DNA of 64,000 nucleotides. Origin: Isoetes taiwanensis. Taxonomy: Eukaryota > Streptophyta > Lycopodiopsida > Isoetales > Isoetaceae. The DNA lies in the NCBI GenBank assembly GCA_021234155.1, contig JAJEKV010000012.1, positions 2,611,436 through 2,675,435 on the forward strand, written 5' to 3'. Below are positions 32,442-43,698 of the stretch, piece after piece (within the stretch, counting starts at the first letter, position 1; each line of letters starts with the position of its first letter). The notes below the pieces were generated by a model. The model worked only from the letters and a program-made list of their open reading frames with translations, did no database searches and was not told the origin of the DNA. Made by a program: the position numbers and the translations under genes.

Positions 32442-32709
32442 TGTTCCTTAAGGTTCCTCTCCATTGCACCTCATTTGGTTTCCCTGTTCCCAATAAACAT
32501 TCACAACTCATATTCTTGCATTGTAAGTGGCCACAACAATGGGCCAATTTCACACAGCCTGGAAAGCTTGGAACAACTGTATGAGAAGGATCTGACCAAA
32601 CATGAGGATCCATGTTCTGTTCCATTCCTGACATGGGCTTCGAACTTTTTTTTTCATTTGGGAGCTCGTAAACTATAGTACCATTATAAAACTCTGGCAA
32701 ATGGTTCAC
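32442..32709 (-). pseudogene. MULE-related protein, N-terminal part (separated by the 12.2-kb insertion)
   Basis: The minus strand encodes CVKLAHCCGHLQCKNMSCEC followed by NEVQWRG, a Cys/His-rich segment like that at the N-terminus of a common plant MULE protein type (CGHLxCxNxxC...). The frame meets the transposon at 32442. Across the insertion, at 20230, the same phase continues with TPFIGELSMVNGSLNC and a further Cys pair. The TGTT at 32442-32445 is the second copy of the target duplication. Upstream of 32709 no coding continuation was recognised. Confidence 0.7.
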
Positions 32710-33069
32710 CCTTATAGATCTTCCGACTTGCTACCACTTGTGATCAAGTAATCGAACATTGACCTCTCAGATCTTAAACATATTTACATTTCATGTCATA
32801 TTTACATTTAAGTGGTTGTACCCTTAAACATATTATCTCATGTCATATTTACATTTCCAAAACGTCAAAGCCTTTTCTGAAACATCGAAGGAGGATTTTC
32901 TGAAGCCGGATTTACATTTTTGAAGCATCCAAGGAGGATTTTCTGATACCAAGCCAAGCCAGACCAGAAGGGGTAGCTTAGAACCGGGCTTCCAGGGTTT
33001 AAATCATGCTCCAATATCCAGCTCCGGGTTCAAGCACTGTAAGTATTTTCCAGCTGTTTTTTATTCGAA
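32710..33069. other. Noncoding, with short direct repeats
   Basis: It contains repeats of TCATGTCATATTTACATTT (near 32792 and 32838) and of AAGGAGGATTTTCTGA (near 32889 and 32930). No gene recognised. Confidence 0.5.
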
Positions 33070-33780
33070 GTTAATAGGGGACGGCGCCGTTGCCCTTAGA
33101 AACTCTCAAGAACTCTCAGGAACAACAAACTAGACTTCTCAGGAAGACACCTATCAGGAAGACACCAAGGGGACGGCACCGTTGCCATGTTTTTTATCAG
33201 ATTCTTCCACATTCTTTATCACATTCTTTATCAGATTCATTCACTGGATTCTTTATCAGATAGATTCTTTATCAGATATTTTTATCACATTCTTCCAGCC
33301 GATGCCATTCTTCTAGAACATTTTGCCAGCCAATGCAAGGGGACGGCACCATTGCCATTTTTTTTATCAGATTTTTCTTTAGAACATTCTTCCAGCCCGA
33401 TGCCATTCTTCTAGAACATTTTGCCAGCCAATGCAAAGGGACGGCACCGTTGCTTAATAATCTAGCTATTTTTAAATCCGATGGAAATGACATGGGTAGA
33501 ATGACAGCACATTTGATGACTCGCATATTGGATGGAAATGACAGCACATTTGATTCAAGATCTGCACATTTCGGTACTGCCATCCAATACAAGGGGACGG
33601 GCACTGCTCCATATTGAATGTTCATATTCGAGAACATATTGAATATTCATTTTTGGATATTGAATGTTCATATTGAATCTGTAACATATTGAATCTTGAC
33701 AAAACAAGGCAATCGTTGCCTTATTTTTATGTCTTTCATTCTTAGGGGACGACACTTCAAGAACACATTGTCTTGTTTTG
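33070..33780. repeat. Minisatellite-like cluster built on GGGGACGGCACCGTTGCC
   Basis: GGGACGGCRCCRTTGCC recurs at about 33077, 33170, 33339 and 33438, with decayed versions near 33593 and 33744. Between them TTCTTTATCAGAT repeats at short intervals, and TTCTAGAACATTTTGCCAGCC occurs twice in full (near 33311 and 33408), given here as TTCTAGAACATTTTGCCAG. Units are 95-170 bp and irregular. No coding sequence. Confidence 0.7.
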
Positions 33781-36221
33781 CTGTGGTCGAGATTGTCCTA
33801 TTCTTTTCCAGAACATTTGATATTAAAAGAACTTTTGTCATCTTACGTTTCTAAAACACGTAATGTTAAACGAAAATTTTGTCCCTTGTCACTAATCAAA
33901 TGAATTGTGTTTTTGTTGCGGTGTGGCCTCTGTTATGGTAGAAACAAGGAAATCAACCATTTGCAGCCTACTAGACTCGTCACTCCTAAAAGAAAGCCAA
34001 GAGGTCGTCAGACACATCGAAGTTTGGCCATGTCGTTTGAATCTACTGCAGATGCACTAGAGACAATAGATAACTAGACAACTAGTTTCGTTGACACAAT
34101 GACAGTTCTTGATAAGGAAGGGTCCACCTACAAAATTGTAAAAATTCCCATTATCATACTACACTGAGAAGGATGGTCTGGTCAACGGCTTTTTAATCAC
34201 AGGAAACCAATTTTACTCAAAACGCCAGAAACCTTGGCTTATCGCAAGAACATGAGTAGCTTAGCTATGTCTGGAAGAGCTGGATATTAATCTTTCAACT
34301 TCAAACAACATATTTTTGGCTCTTCCTAATTTGGGAGAAGATATAACAAAACTGCCAACTAATATTCAAAAGCAATTCTTACTTTTCTCGACAAGCTCGT
34401 TAAAAGATTCTACAAACATATAAAACAATGTTGAGACGCGCTTCATGAACATATCATGTCCACTTAGATATTCGCCATCCTTCTGATAACAAAAGACCGT
34501 AAAGATAGCATACATCATGAATTTGCAATAGTAGATAAAAAACTTGAAGCCAAAATCTAGGCTTAATCTACAGATTGGGGTAGATTATCTTGAACTTTTT
34601 CTCGTGTGTTAGAATGTCTTTTTCTCCTGTGTTAGAGCAACAAGTTTACCTGCCGTAGCACACATGCATGGTCGTCTACTCCCGTTTTTGTTAATGTATG
34701 CTCAGAACTACTTCTCATTCATACGCATGTTGGCAATTCAAAAGTCATTAAAGATGATTATTACACAAACTTCTCCTTCGTGTAAATTAGAGAGTTATAC
34801 CTCCAAACGGGTCCCCGCAGACTCGGTGATAGGCTTTCCCGCTGAGGGGACAATTCATATCCAAAATTCCACACGAAGTCATCATTACAATGTCCTCTTG
34901 CTCTTGACCGGGCATTGGATCGCCTTGCATGACGTACGATACGCCAACAAGAACCCTTTGGGATGAACGCAGCGACAAATTCTTAAAATACAACCAGCAA
35001 TACACATGAAACCGTAACTTTAATCTGAACTTTGCACTGACTGCAAATGCTCTCCACAGATCACCACAATAATCTTATACATGCTGTCGCATTTGTTATT
35101 TTCCTACTTTTTCGAAGTTGTTCTGGTTGCTGAATATATGCATACAATTGCATTTTGAGAATCATGATACAACTTTGTTTCTAGAATCGCGCCTAACAGA
35201 AGAGCTAATAATGCTACTAAAATGGGTAGATTCTCAATATTATACTTGTTCTCCACATTGTGGCAATCACAGTGTGATGGATTAAATGATGGGGGCTCCA
35301 GCCTCGATAAGGGATTTGGCAATTGTTATGTACAACCTCAACCACCCACTAACAACCATGTCCTCTTCTTTTCTACCTTATGAGATGCCCCCATGAGCTT
35401 TGGATTTGTTTATAAAGAAGCAATTAGAAAAGCAAGCAAGACAGTAATTCTTAACAGCGTGGAACTGATATAGAAGAATTGAGAGAAGGCATGCTAAACC
35501 TGTTATACAGCACTTCTGGTGTAGGATTCTTGGGTATACCTACCTAAAAGAACAGAGGTGTAACACATAACCATGGGACGGCCTAAATCCCCTATGATTT
35601 TTTCCATCACTGACCAAAAAGTAAAAGCTGAACTTATTCAAGCTGCAAATAGTATCCTTGCAGAATTATCCAATGAAATAACCATCTCCAGCTTTCTGAA
35701 AGCATGGTCCACAAATATTATCGACGCAACCCCCTTTAAAGAGAAATTGGATGAATCCAAGCACGTACCTTCTTATCATCATGGGGCAAAATTATCTGAC
35801 ATAAAATATCTCTGTGTAGTCTCTACAATTATTGCAGTGACATAAATTATTATGCTATTTCTAATATTGTAATCGATCTATCTACTTTCTAGGTGTAATT
35901 CTCCAATTCTTCTTGTTTATATTATTAAATGTTGTTATCTAGATACCAACGTTGTTCTATGATTAGGTTGTTTAAGTCTACGGTGCAAGGTGTTGTCCCT
36001 TTTGCAGGCAAACATTGTATCCTGTTGATTCTTGGAATATTAAGAATATTCCATAAAAACTCAAAAAACATGTTTCAAAAAAACCTAAAAAAAAATTCCC
36101 CCAAAATGCATAATTAGAGTAATCTGATAGCTCAGGATAGCTTAAAATTTGAATTTAAGCTAGGAAAACATGTTCTAACACTAAGAAACTGCTTACAAAA
36201 CCTAAAATAGAGCAAAAACGT
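33781..36221. other. Mostly noncoding, unassigned short frames
   Basis: A plus-strand coding-like segment near 33940-34140 reads TPKRKPRGRQTHRSLAMSFE and later VDTMTVLDKEGSTYKIVKIP across stops, and is not recognised. A 90-residue ATG frame at 35573-35845 is also unassigned. The remainder is AT-rich. Confidence 0.35.
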
Positions 36222-36297
36222 AGTAACCCCTCACAGAGTGCGCCTAGGACCTTTTCAAAAATTTTGAATAGGCCTCTCACGACTTGTGTCAGTGGTA
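36222..36297 (+). repeat. Dispersed about 70-bp repeat, copy 2
   Basis: Matches 18250-18325 (ACCCCTCACAGAGTGCGCC ... CCTTTTCAAAAATTTTGAA ... AGGCCTCTCA). It lies 100 bp upstream of a TATA-like box, so it may be part of a retroelement leader or promoter. Confidence 0.85.
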
Positions 36298-36397
36298 GCA
36301 GTACTTTTTGTCTAAAAAAACCTAATGTCTTAATCTAGCAAACACTAATGTTTTAAATAATGACATAACATGAAGGTCGAACCCTAAAATTCCCAAA

Positions 36398-36408
36398 TCC
36401 TATAAATA
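36398..36408 (+). promoter_or_regulatory. TATA-like box (CCTATAAATAG)
   Basis: CCTATAAATAGACCC lies about 140 bp upstream of the first ATG of the basic protein frame. A short upstream frame (ATGGCCCGCATCAAATAG) lies between them. Confidence 0.5.
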
Positions 36409-36540
36409 GACCCTTAGGGTTCTTCATTCTCCGTACTCCTCCAGCTTGCTGCTCTCTGACCAAGAAGGCGATTTCTAGGCGGCGCTCGGAAGGCGATTGA
36501 GATATTTCAAAACATGGCCCGCATCAAATAGACTGCCCGG

Positions 36541-37331
36541 GTGGTTATGGCGGATGGATCTACCAGCGTCCACGTGCTCTCCGCCAAACAGAAGGCGAGA
36601 GAGGCTCGAGAGCGAGCCAAGAACGAAGAAACTTTAAACCCAAACCCGGACCAGTCAACCCAAACCCGGACCAGTCAAACCCAAACCCTGATATCCAAGA
36701 GGACAACAAACAGGATAAGAATTAACTAGAGCACCAACAGGACCCTGATCAGTAAGAGAACCCGGAGAATCAGGAGCATGGAGACGAGGAGGACGAGAAT
36801 GAGGAGGACTGCACAACAACGGAAGAGCTGGCCCATTGCCAAAAGAAAGTCGGCAAGAAGAAGAGGGCAGCCAAAAGAAGGAGACTTACAGAGAAGGTGG
36901 AACTCCTGAAGCAGAGAGAGATCAAGGGGAAAGATCCAGAGCTCCCGAAGAAACCCCGGAGGAAAACCAAGAGCACATCAAGCAAAGGGGTCAAAATAAC
37001 AGAGCGGGAGCCCGATAGGCCGTCATCATCTTCATCTAAAATAGAGTCGGACGATGACGCTTGGAGGATTCCCCACCCGACGGAAGGATCGGGACCTTCC
37101 AATCCCGAGAACCAAGAAGTCGCAGCACCACCTCCTTACCCGACATGGCCGAAGGCAACTACATATCCCAAGAAGGTCAAGCCGGCACGGGAGTCATATG
37201 TACTCAAGCATGAGGGGGAGTACAAGGAGAAGCTGAGGGAGTACAAGGAGTACATGAAGATGTATGAGACATACTCCAATCTTTTCCTTATCAGACACTA
37301 CTATTTGTACGCCTTTCTTGTTTTCCACTAG
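36541..37331 (+). pseudogene. Basic Lys/Glu-rich protein gene, broken
   Basis: I do not recognise the family. The first frame starts MVMADGSTSVHVLSAKQKAR and is Arg/Lys/Glu-rich. At a duplicated 18-20-bp segment (CCCAAACCCGGACCAGTCAA, near 36640-36678) the phase shifts. The second phase has two TAA codons near 36725-36755, then runs open through ENEEDCTTTEELAHCQKK, the basic KKRAAKRRRL and a Ser-rich segment to HEGEYKEKLREYKEYMKMYE and a hydrophobic end. The basic run is a possible nuclear localisation signal and the end is helical. TATA, leader and repeat upstream would fit a retroelement gag-like gene, but nothing diagnostic is present. Confidence 0.45.
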
Positions 37332-39499
37332 ATGCCATACCTCTTTCTTTTAGTCCCTAGACATTTATTTTGTCATTTCCAAAAAACCTTTTGCAATTAC
37401 GAAGGCTGGATGCTACACTTACTTTTTCCAATACGCCAATTTAAATTTTCATTTGACAATTTCTCCTCTATCTTACTTGCTCTTTTTCTCATTGTGTCTT
37501 CAAATGCCATTTCTACCTCCTGTCTTCGTCATTGGTCATTGGATCAAAAGAAAGCCTAAACAAAAAATGGATGGAATGAAACAAACGAGATCTCCTCCTC
37601 GGAAAGGGGGAATCACTCTCCTCCCTCGAGGTTCTCATGAATTTTGAATTTTTCTCTTTCTATAATACTAGAAAATAGTGCTAATTTTGGACGAGCAAAT
37701 GGACATTACAATTCAGACACCGTAAGATGTGAGAACCCACAAATTAATCGAACACAAAATGTATAAGATGGACTAAAAGCAAAGCTGCAAGCTTGACAAC
37801 CATTAATAAAATCAATGACAGTCAACTAACTAGGATGCAACTTAACTATGCTTCTGCTAACAAAACTATCACTAAGTTATTGCAAATTCTAATCTTCTGT
37901 TTGTATCCATCAAGTACAACAGTCCAAATCTAAGTGCAGATTTGTTAGATCCTGCTTCAAAGCTTGAATGTTGTCAGCTTGTCTTTTCCTTTCTAAAATT
38001 TTAAGCAGGGATAATCGAAGCTTAGATTCATCCTCACAGCATGGAAAGAGCAAAGTCCTCGTCTAGAAAAATCCTCAACAAGACTTTCAATTTGACCTTT
38101 AGCGTCTCTCGTTCTTCAACACAGATGTTGCAGCCCATCAAATCCTGCCAGCAAGCCCTCAATTCTAATCTTTTGATTTTTTTTATCTTTTATACACTAT
38201 TGGATTGATCTAATGGAATCTTCAAAAGCCAATCAGTTTCTAGAGAAGATATATCAACATGGGAGCAATCTCCTCCATAAGTCTGTTTTATGCCTCTTGT
38301 TTCTATTTGAAATCTTAATCCTCTCATCAATAAAGCTACCCCAATCCAGAACTCTTCATTGCTAGAACTCTTCTGTTGTGCTGTCAAGGAAAGGCATGTG
38401 CAAAAATAGTTCGAGCTTTATTTTTCTTCAAAACAAACTGAAAAATCTTTCTAATCAATTCCTTCAGACGCTGCTCATATTCTAGTTTGATCATAAAGAC
38501 TTTGATTTTGTTATATCTCTAAACTTCTTGAGTCCAAATTGTAAAAAAATCAGCCTTGTGCCCCCATCATACAAGCTACGGTATTCCATAAACTGCTCCA
38601 CCTCTATTTGCAAAAATAAGGTCAAAGAGTAGCTGGGCACTACAACTTAGAAATGGCAAAACAAAAAAAACCCCTTCCCTTGCTTGGGTCTTGCTCTATT
38701 TAGCAGGTCCTCTCCTTCAAAAGAATGATATCTGTAGCCATTGGGAACTGGATTGGAGACATGGCAATGATGTAAAGGGCAAGGCAAAGCATCGCTTTGA
38801 CCTAGTCCGACCACACAACAAAGAGCATACAGAAAGAGTGCACTATTTGAGTCGAAGAAAGAAAATAAAAGTTAGGGTTAGGGAAGGAAAATTGGGGTTG
38901 ATGGGGTGCTTGGCATGCATGTTTTTGCCTTCCAATATTGTGCTTAGACCCTATAAGATGTTCTTAAACTGGTTTTGGATGCCCACTGACATCCATGGGA
39001 ATTGTGCCCATTTTTATGTTGTTGTGACTTAACCTTCATGTAGAATATTTACATGTCTTGTTCTCGACTCATTTATTGTCCAAAACCTATTTAACAACTT
39101 CCCTATAGCTCCAAAATCTCTAAAGAACAAATTTTAATTGGCAATTGTGTTTTGGTACCACATGAAAAAACTTACCTTTGATTTTGAAGTATTTTTAAGT
39201 GGCTATGCGAAAGCAGTTTAAGAATTTCTCGTTTTTATTGATTATGTATGGCGGCATGGAAACTGTGGAGCAGATGAGCGCAGTTCCAGGCTGCCACAAC
39301 ATGGTAATCAGGGATTTACTTGTAGGTGACTCGTTCACCAGAATTGCAGTGCGTTTTTTCATTCTGCAGGCAGAATGCTATTCCGAGTTTCCATGTTTGT
39401 GGTGGCCGCCACTATAAATTCCTTGTTGCTTGTTATTTTTATTGATTAGAAATTCCTTGTTGCTAGTTATTTTTATTGATTTTAGGCGCCTTTATTTGA
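37332..39499. other. Intergenic sequence upstream of the bZIP gene
   Basis: AT-rich with no family motif in any frame. A plus-strand frame at 38691-39032 and a minus-strand frame at 38190-38387 are open but unassigned. Just before the promoter, TTCCTTGTTGCTWGTTATTTTTATTGATT occurs twice in tandem (near 39418 and 39450); the shared core is CCTTGTTGCT. Confidence 0.4.
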
Positions 39500-39505
39500 T
39501 ATAAG
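39500..39505 (+). promoter_or_regulatory. Candidate TATA box of the bZIP gene
   Basis: TATAAG lies 164 bp before the chosen ATG. Between the two are CCACG and TGACG motifs and a perfect palindrome at 39579-39595, of types often bound by plant bZIP factors. Confidence 0.4.
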
Positions 39506-39578
39506 TAGTTCTTTTCCTTTTTCACCTTAGTAACTTTGGGTGGTTGACCACGACTTGACGGCCATCGGCCACCTGGCT

Positions 39579-39595
39579 GCCGTGGCAACCACGGC
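39579..39595. promoter_or_regulatory. Perfect palindrome GCCGTGGCAACCACGGC in the bZIP leader or promoter
   Basis: Seven-base arms around CAA. Each arm contains CCACG/CGTGG, the half-site used in plant ER-stress elements. A nearby GACCACGACTTGACGG adds CCACG and TGACG. The position is 74 bp before the ATG. Autoregulation or ER-stress control is inference. Confidence 0.45.
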
Positions 39596-39668
39596 TTCCT
39601 AAAAGGAAGGCATATTGCGACTTCTACACGTTTTTGAGGAGGCCGCGCTTCTTCTCCCCGTCGCAGCT

Positions 39669-41814
39669 ATGGAGTCCGGCGAATCTGAATCAGGCGCCCT
39701 CCTCATGGATTTTGATGACTCTGCTGAAGATTGGCTTTCGTCTTTGTTGGACGATCCAGACTTTGATACCAAATTTGACTTCTCAGGCGATTGCGATTTA
39801 GTTCTTCCTCCGGAGACTAACGGTTCTGTCTTTTCTGCCCCCTCTTCTTTTGATATTCTTGAGAATGGCATGTCTTCAGAAGATCCTGCTTGCAGCCCTC
39901 AACCGATCCCATTCTCCACTTCTGAATTAGGGTTTTCTTGTGATCCCTGCATGTATGATGCTACAAGTCCCGTTATTGGAGAAAAACAGGGTTCTCCAAT
40001 TAGTGTCTTGACTCAGGCGAGCAAGGATTCAAATGACTCTGGTAGTCATGAAGGTAGTGTTGGCTATAACAAAAATTCTGCGGACAATTCTGGTTCGGAG
40101 GGTGAGACCTATACCTCAAAATTGCATCCAAGGTTCCAGGCTTTGGATGCTGAGCAGGGAAATGTAAGGGTTCGTACTGAAGGTGATCCTGCTCTACAAA
40201 ACGCAGAGGGTTCCAGGAAGAAAATGAAAACATGTAAGAGAAAGAGGGAAGAGCCTTTTGTAGAAGTTGGGCACGAAGATGAGGATGTCAAGGATAACAT
40301 TGGAGTAGATGAAGAGGAACATAAGAGACAGGCTAGACTGATAAGGAATAGAGAGAGTGCACAGCTATCTAGGCAAAGGAAGAAAAGCTATATAGGCGAG
40401 CTAGAAAACCAGCTGAAGGCATTGAAGACTACTGTAGCTGAGCTTAACAATACTGTCCGTCTTATAAGTGCAGAGAACATGAGTCTCAGGAGCCAGATTG
40501 CGATGATGTACCAACCATTTCCAAACACAGCCACTCCAACTCCTATGGCTTACCCTGTAGCTCCACACTTACGATATCCCACATATATGGGTGTCATGCC
40601 TAATTCATCTTTACCTCCTGTCCCTATTCCAAAGCTCAAGACAAACAAGGTTGATATGAAGAGCAACGAGAAGAAGACTAGTGCCTCCAGGGAGTGCAAA
40701 GACAATAGGAAGGTGAAACGTCTGGCTAGTGTTGCAGCAATGGGTTTCCTCTGCATTCTTATGCTGCTTCTGCCTACAGATCATGGATTTGGAAATCCAA
40801 GAACTACCTGGGGTGGTAAATTGCCAAGCATTTCTAGGACTGGGGGAAGAGTCCTGATGAGCTATGACACTTCTTCTTTGGATACTGGATCTGCTACTGA
40901 AAGACCATTCTTGGATCCAGAAATGAAATTAGATTCTGGACCGGACAATGAAAAGTGCTGTGCCAATTGTGCTGAGCTATGGAAAAGCGATTCTTTCCTA
41001 AGAAATTTTACTGAACCTGTTGCTGCTACTCTGTTTGTGCCAAGAAATGATAAACTTGTAAGGGTTGATGGCAGTCTTGTTGTTCAGTCAATAATTGCCG
41101 CCGACCTGGCAATGAACAACACGGATGATGTGGATGAGATTAGGTTATTGGCATCCACTTACCCTCCCGCACTAACAAAATCCCAAATTGTAAATGCCAT
41201 TACTCCTTATTTTGGAAGAACAAGCAATTACCTAGAAAGTAAGAATTCAATGGATGGCGATGTTTCCTTTACTAGTCCAAAGCTCTCACAAGATGTGAAA
41301 GCTTTACCTTCAGCACAAGTTCATGTTGCAGAGGACTTCCCAACCGAGGATTTTTCAGGTAAATTTTTTTCCCTGTTTGCCTCAAATATGCATTTTATTT
41401 TTCTTAGTTATAATTACTAAATCTGTAAATATTGCCTGTTTAATTGAAGGCACTCTATTGAACACAGGAACATGTGTGGAAGTTTTCCGTTTTGAGACGG
41501 ATAAACAACCAGCCTCAACAAGCATATCAACTTATGACTACAAACTGAGCAAGGACATGGATAGACAGCCTCCTCGTCTGATGCTCCGCGGTTTACCAGC
41601 TGGATCATATCCGGAGCATACGACAAATAACGGTTCTAGTGGAGATCAGCAAAGCTCTTTGGTCGTCTCTTTGCTAGCACCTCCAGAAGCACCAAGTGGT
41701 GAAGGGAAATTATCAAGAATATTTGTTGTTGTTCTTTTAAACGGAGTTAAATACGTGACTTACTCTTGTATGGTACCTCCTATTAAAATGCATTCACCCG
41801 TTGTAACAAGGTAA
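39669..41814 (+). CDS. bZIP17/28-like: Membrane-tethered bZIP transcription factor (bZIP17/28 type), two exons
   Basis: Exons 39669-41358 and 41450-41814 join in phase to 684 residues. The 91-base intron is GT...AG with phase 1, and reading across it gives DFSG-TLLNTGTCVEVF. The start is the ATG giving MESGESESGALL; an open extension to 39615 begins with TTG and was rejected. An acidic N-terminal region precedes the basic region (residues 218-241, KRQARLIRNRESAQLSRQRK with the N-x7-R signature at N227/R235) and a zipper (L245, L252, L259, I266, L273). One hydrophobic segment (about 352-368, SVAAMGFLCILMLLLP) predicts an ER membrane anchor, and RVLM at 394-397 fits a Site-1-protease site on the lumenal side. 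Family members are released by Golgi proteolysis under ER or salt stress and activate chaperone genes. All key residues are present and no disruption is seen. Confidence 0.93.
41359..41449 (+). other. Intron of the bZIP gene
   Basis: Donor CAG|GTAAAT, T-rich middle with TAATTACTAA near 41410-41420 as a possible branch site, acceptor TTGAAG|GC. Splicing converts a premature stop (the frame would end at TACTAA near 41420) into a full lumenal domain. Confidence 0.88.
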
Positions 41815-41951
41815 ACCGCTGTGGTATTACATGCATTTGCAGCTTACTTGGAAATTGGATATTGTTAGGATGCTACAAGGTGTTAGCCCATTGTAAGGTA
41901 TGGTCCAATTTTCTCCTTCTTGTGGAGTCAATGTACAATACTTCATATCAT

Positions 41952-42095
41952 ATGATAATATTCTACATGAAATGGCACTGCCTCTCTGATTTGCTCTGTG
42001 GTAATGCGGTTTCTGCTTCAAATATGATAATATTCTATATGAAATGGCACTCCCTGTCTGAACTGCTTTGTGGTAATGTGATTTTTGCTTCAAAC
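41952..42095 (+). repeat. Tandem 72-bp duplication in the presumed bZIP 3' UTR
   Basis: ATGATAATATTCTACATGAA starts at 41952 and recurs, with one change, at 42024. Both copies continue through GGCACT, TGCT and TGTGGTAATG to GCTTCAAA. About ten differences separate the 72-bp copies. Confidence 0.88.
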
Positions 42096-42099
42096 GCAT

Positions 42100-43698
42100 G
42101 CAAAGATCTGCTTTATATTTTGCATGAACCTTTGATGATGTGATAGACCTATAAACAGAAAGCCCTTGCTTCATTAAATTTAAACATGCTTCCTCCCAAA
42201 GCTAGTAACTTTTCTTACTAGCATTGGCCTTCCTTTTCCTGCTATTGATTGGCATGATAATTTTTTGAGTTTTATAATTTTAACCCAACAGAATCCGTAT
42301 AACAGCAATAGTCCTGTGTGCATTTACATGCCAACAATCAGGGAAGTAGCCATGCTAGGACAAACATCTACCTAAGTAACCATTTACTTGGGCAGTCTTA
42401 CCAATCCTGGTCTAAGCTTTATCCACTGGTTATTGGGAAAACAAAGCCTATTTGTAACACGGTTATTTACAGAACCAAAGTCATAGCATAAAGTCTACAG
42501 CAATATAAAGCTATTTGAAGCCAGCCTGCTTTATGAAATAATTCAGGGTTGAATGTGTATCCCGGTCCGTCAAGCATGTTATAGACAAAAGCAAGTAAAA
42601 AAATGTTTATGCAACTTTGCCAATCCAGCAAACCATTTCGGATGGATTACCTTTCCCAAACTCGCAAAAGGTTTTTTCTAGAAGGCAGATGTTAGGGCAT
42701 TATAATTGGTGTGAAAAGCAAAAGCTGCCAAAAATAGAGCATCTGATGCACTCAGTGTACAAGTATACAGAGATAAAGGTGTAGCAAACCAGGTTTGCAC
42801 GCCATCATATAAGTAGATCACAGAGAATGCTTATTGCCATTAGCTCTGCTTCAGAATATTCTGCCATTCAAGCTACAAAATGGTGTATCAAATAAAATTG
42901 GCATGTATTTTCATAAATCAATGCAAAACATTTGTTTGGGTTGCTCCTAAGGGCAAGCCCTCGCTTATTTTGTCAAAGCCATAGGTCAACAAACATGCTA
43001 TCTTCATTCAAGGAAAATTCACAATCCATTGAGAGATTCCTGGCACGCATCAAACAAGGCTGTTAATATCATACAGCCACCTCTTAACGCAACACATGTT
43101 TACTCGAAAATTACCTTTGTCCCCTAAAATAAATAGCAGAGATATTTAGAATCATTTACTGCTCTAACAACCCCAATGTAATGCAAACTCAACCAGCATG
43201 TATTCCAAATCTTACATCAGTATCCTAAGGCAAAATGTTAATAAGTCTTGAGTAAGTAGTAATCTGCCCAGGCAAGATCTCACCAAGGATTTAGCTTTCT
43301 AGCCAGCTAAACCCTTCAGCATTTTGAAAGAGAATCATTGTCCATATATTCTGATCGTGTCTCCATGTTGTATCCAAAGAAGTAAGAGTATCTCTAAGAT
43401 ATGAAACCTTGGTTACCTGTTATAGAAGTGCTCCATAAATGTTTGGTGCTTAACTCCAGATTCGGGGCTCACATCCCTAATTATATACATAGCTCTTAAC
43501 AAGGTGGGCATGGAATCCTTTATCTCTCCACTATCATTTTTTTCCGGTAATGCAAGTCCTAAGAAAATCTCTATGATGATACCTGTACCACTTTATGGAC
43601 AAACTATATACACCAATTAGGTTTTTTGCAGATGAAATGCACGCATAGGTTATAAATAGCCCAATCTGTGTTCACTGCCAGAGTAGATCTATGCCATG
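42100..43698. other. Intergenic sequence between convergent bZIP and PPR genes
   Basis: AT-rich, no coding motif. It holds the 3' ends of both convergent genes. Confidence 0.5.

Noticed and set aside
39615-39668. N-terminal extension of the bZIP protein
   Set aside because: It begins at TTG, not ATG; the ATG at 39669 is the first in the region and gives the acidic N-terminus expected of the family.
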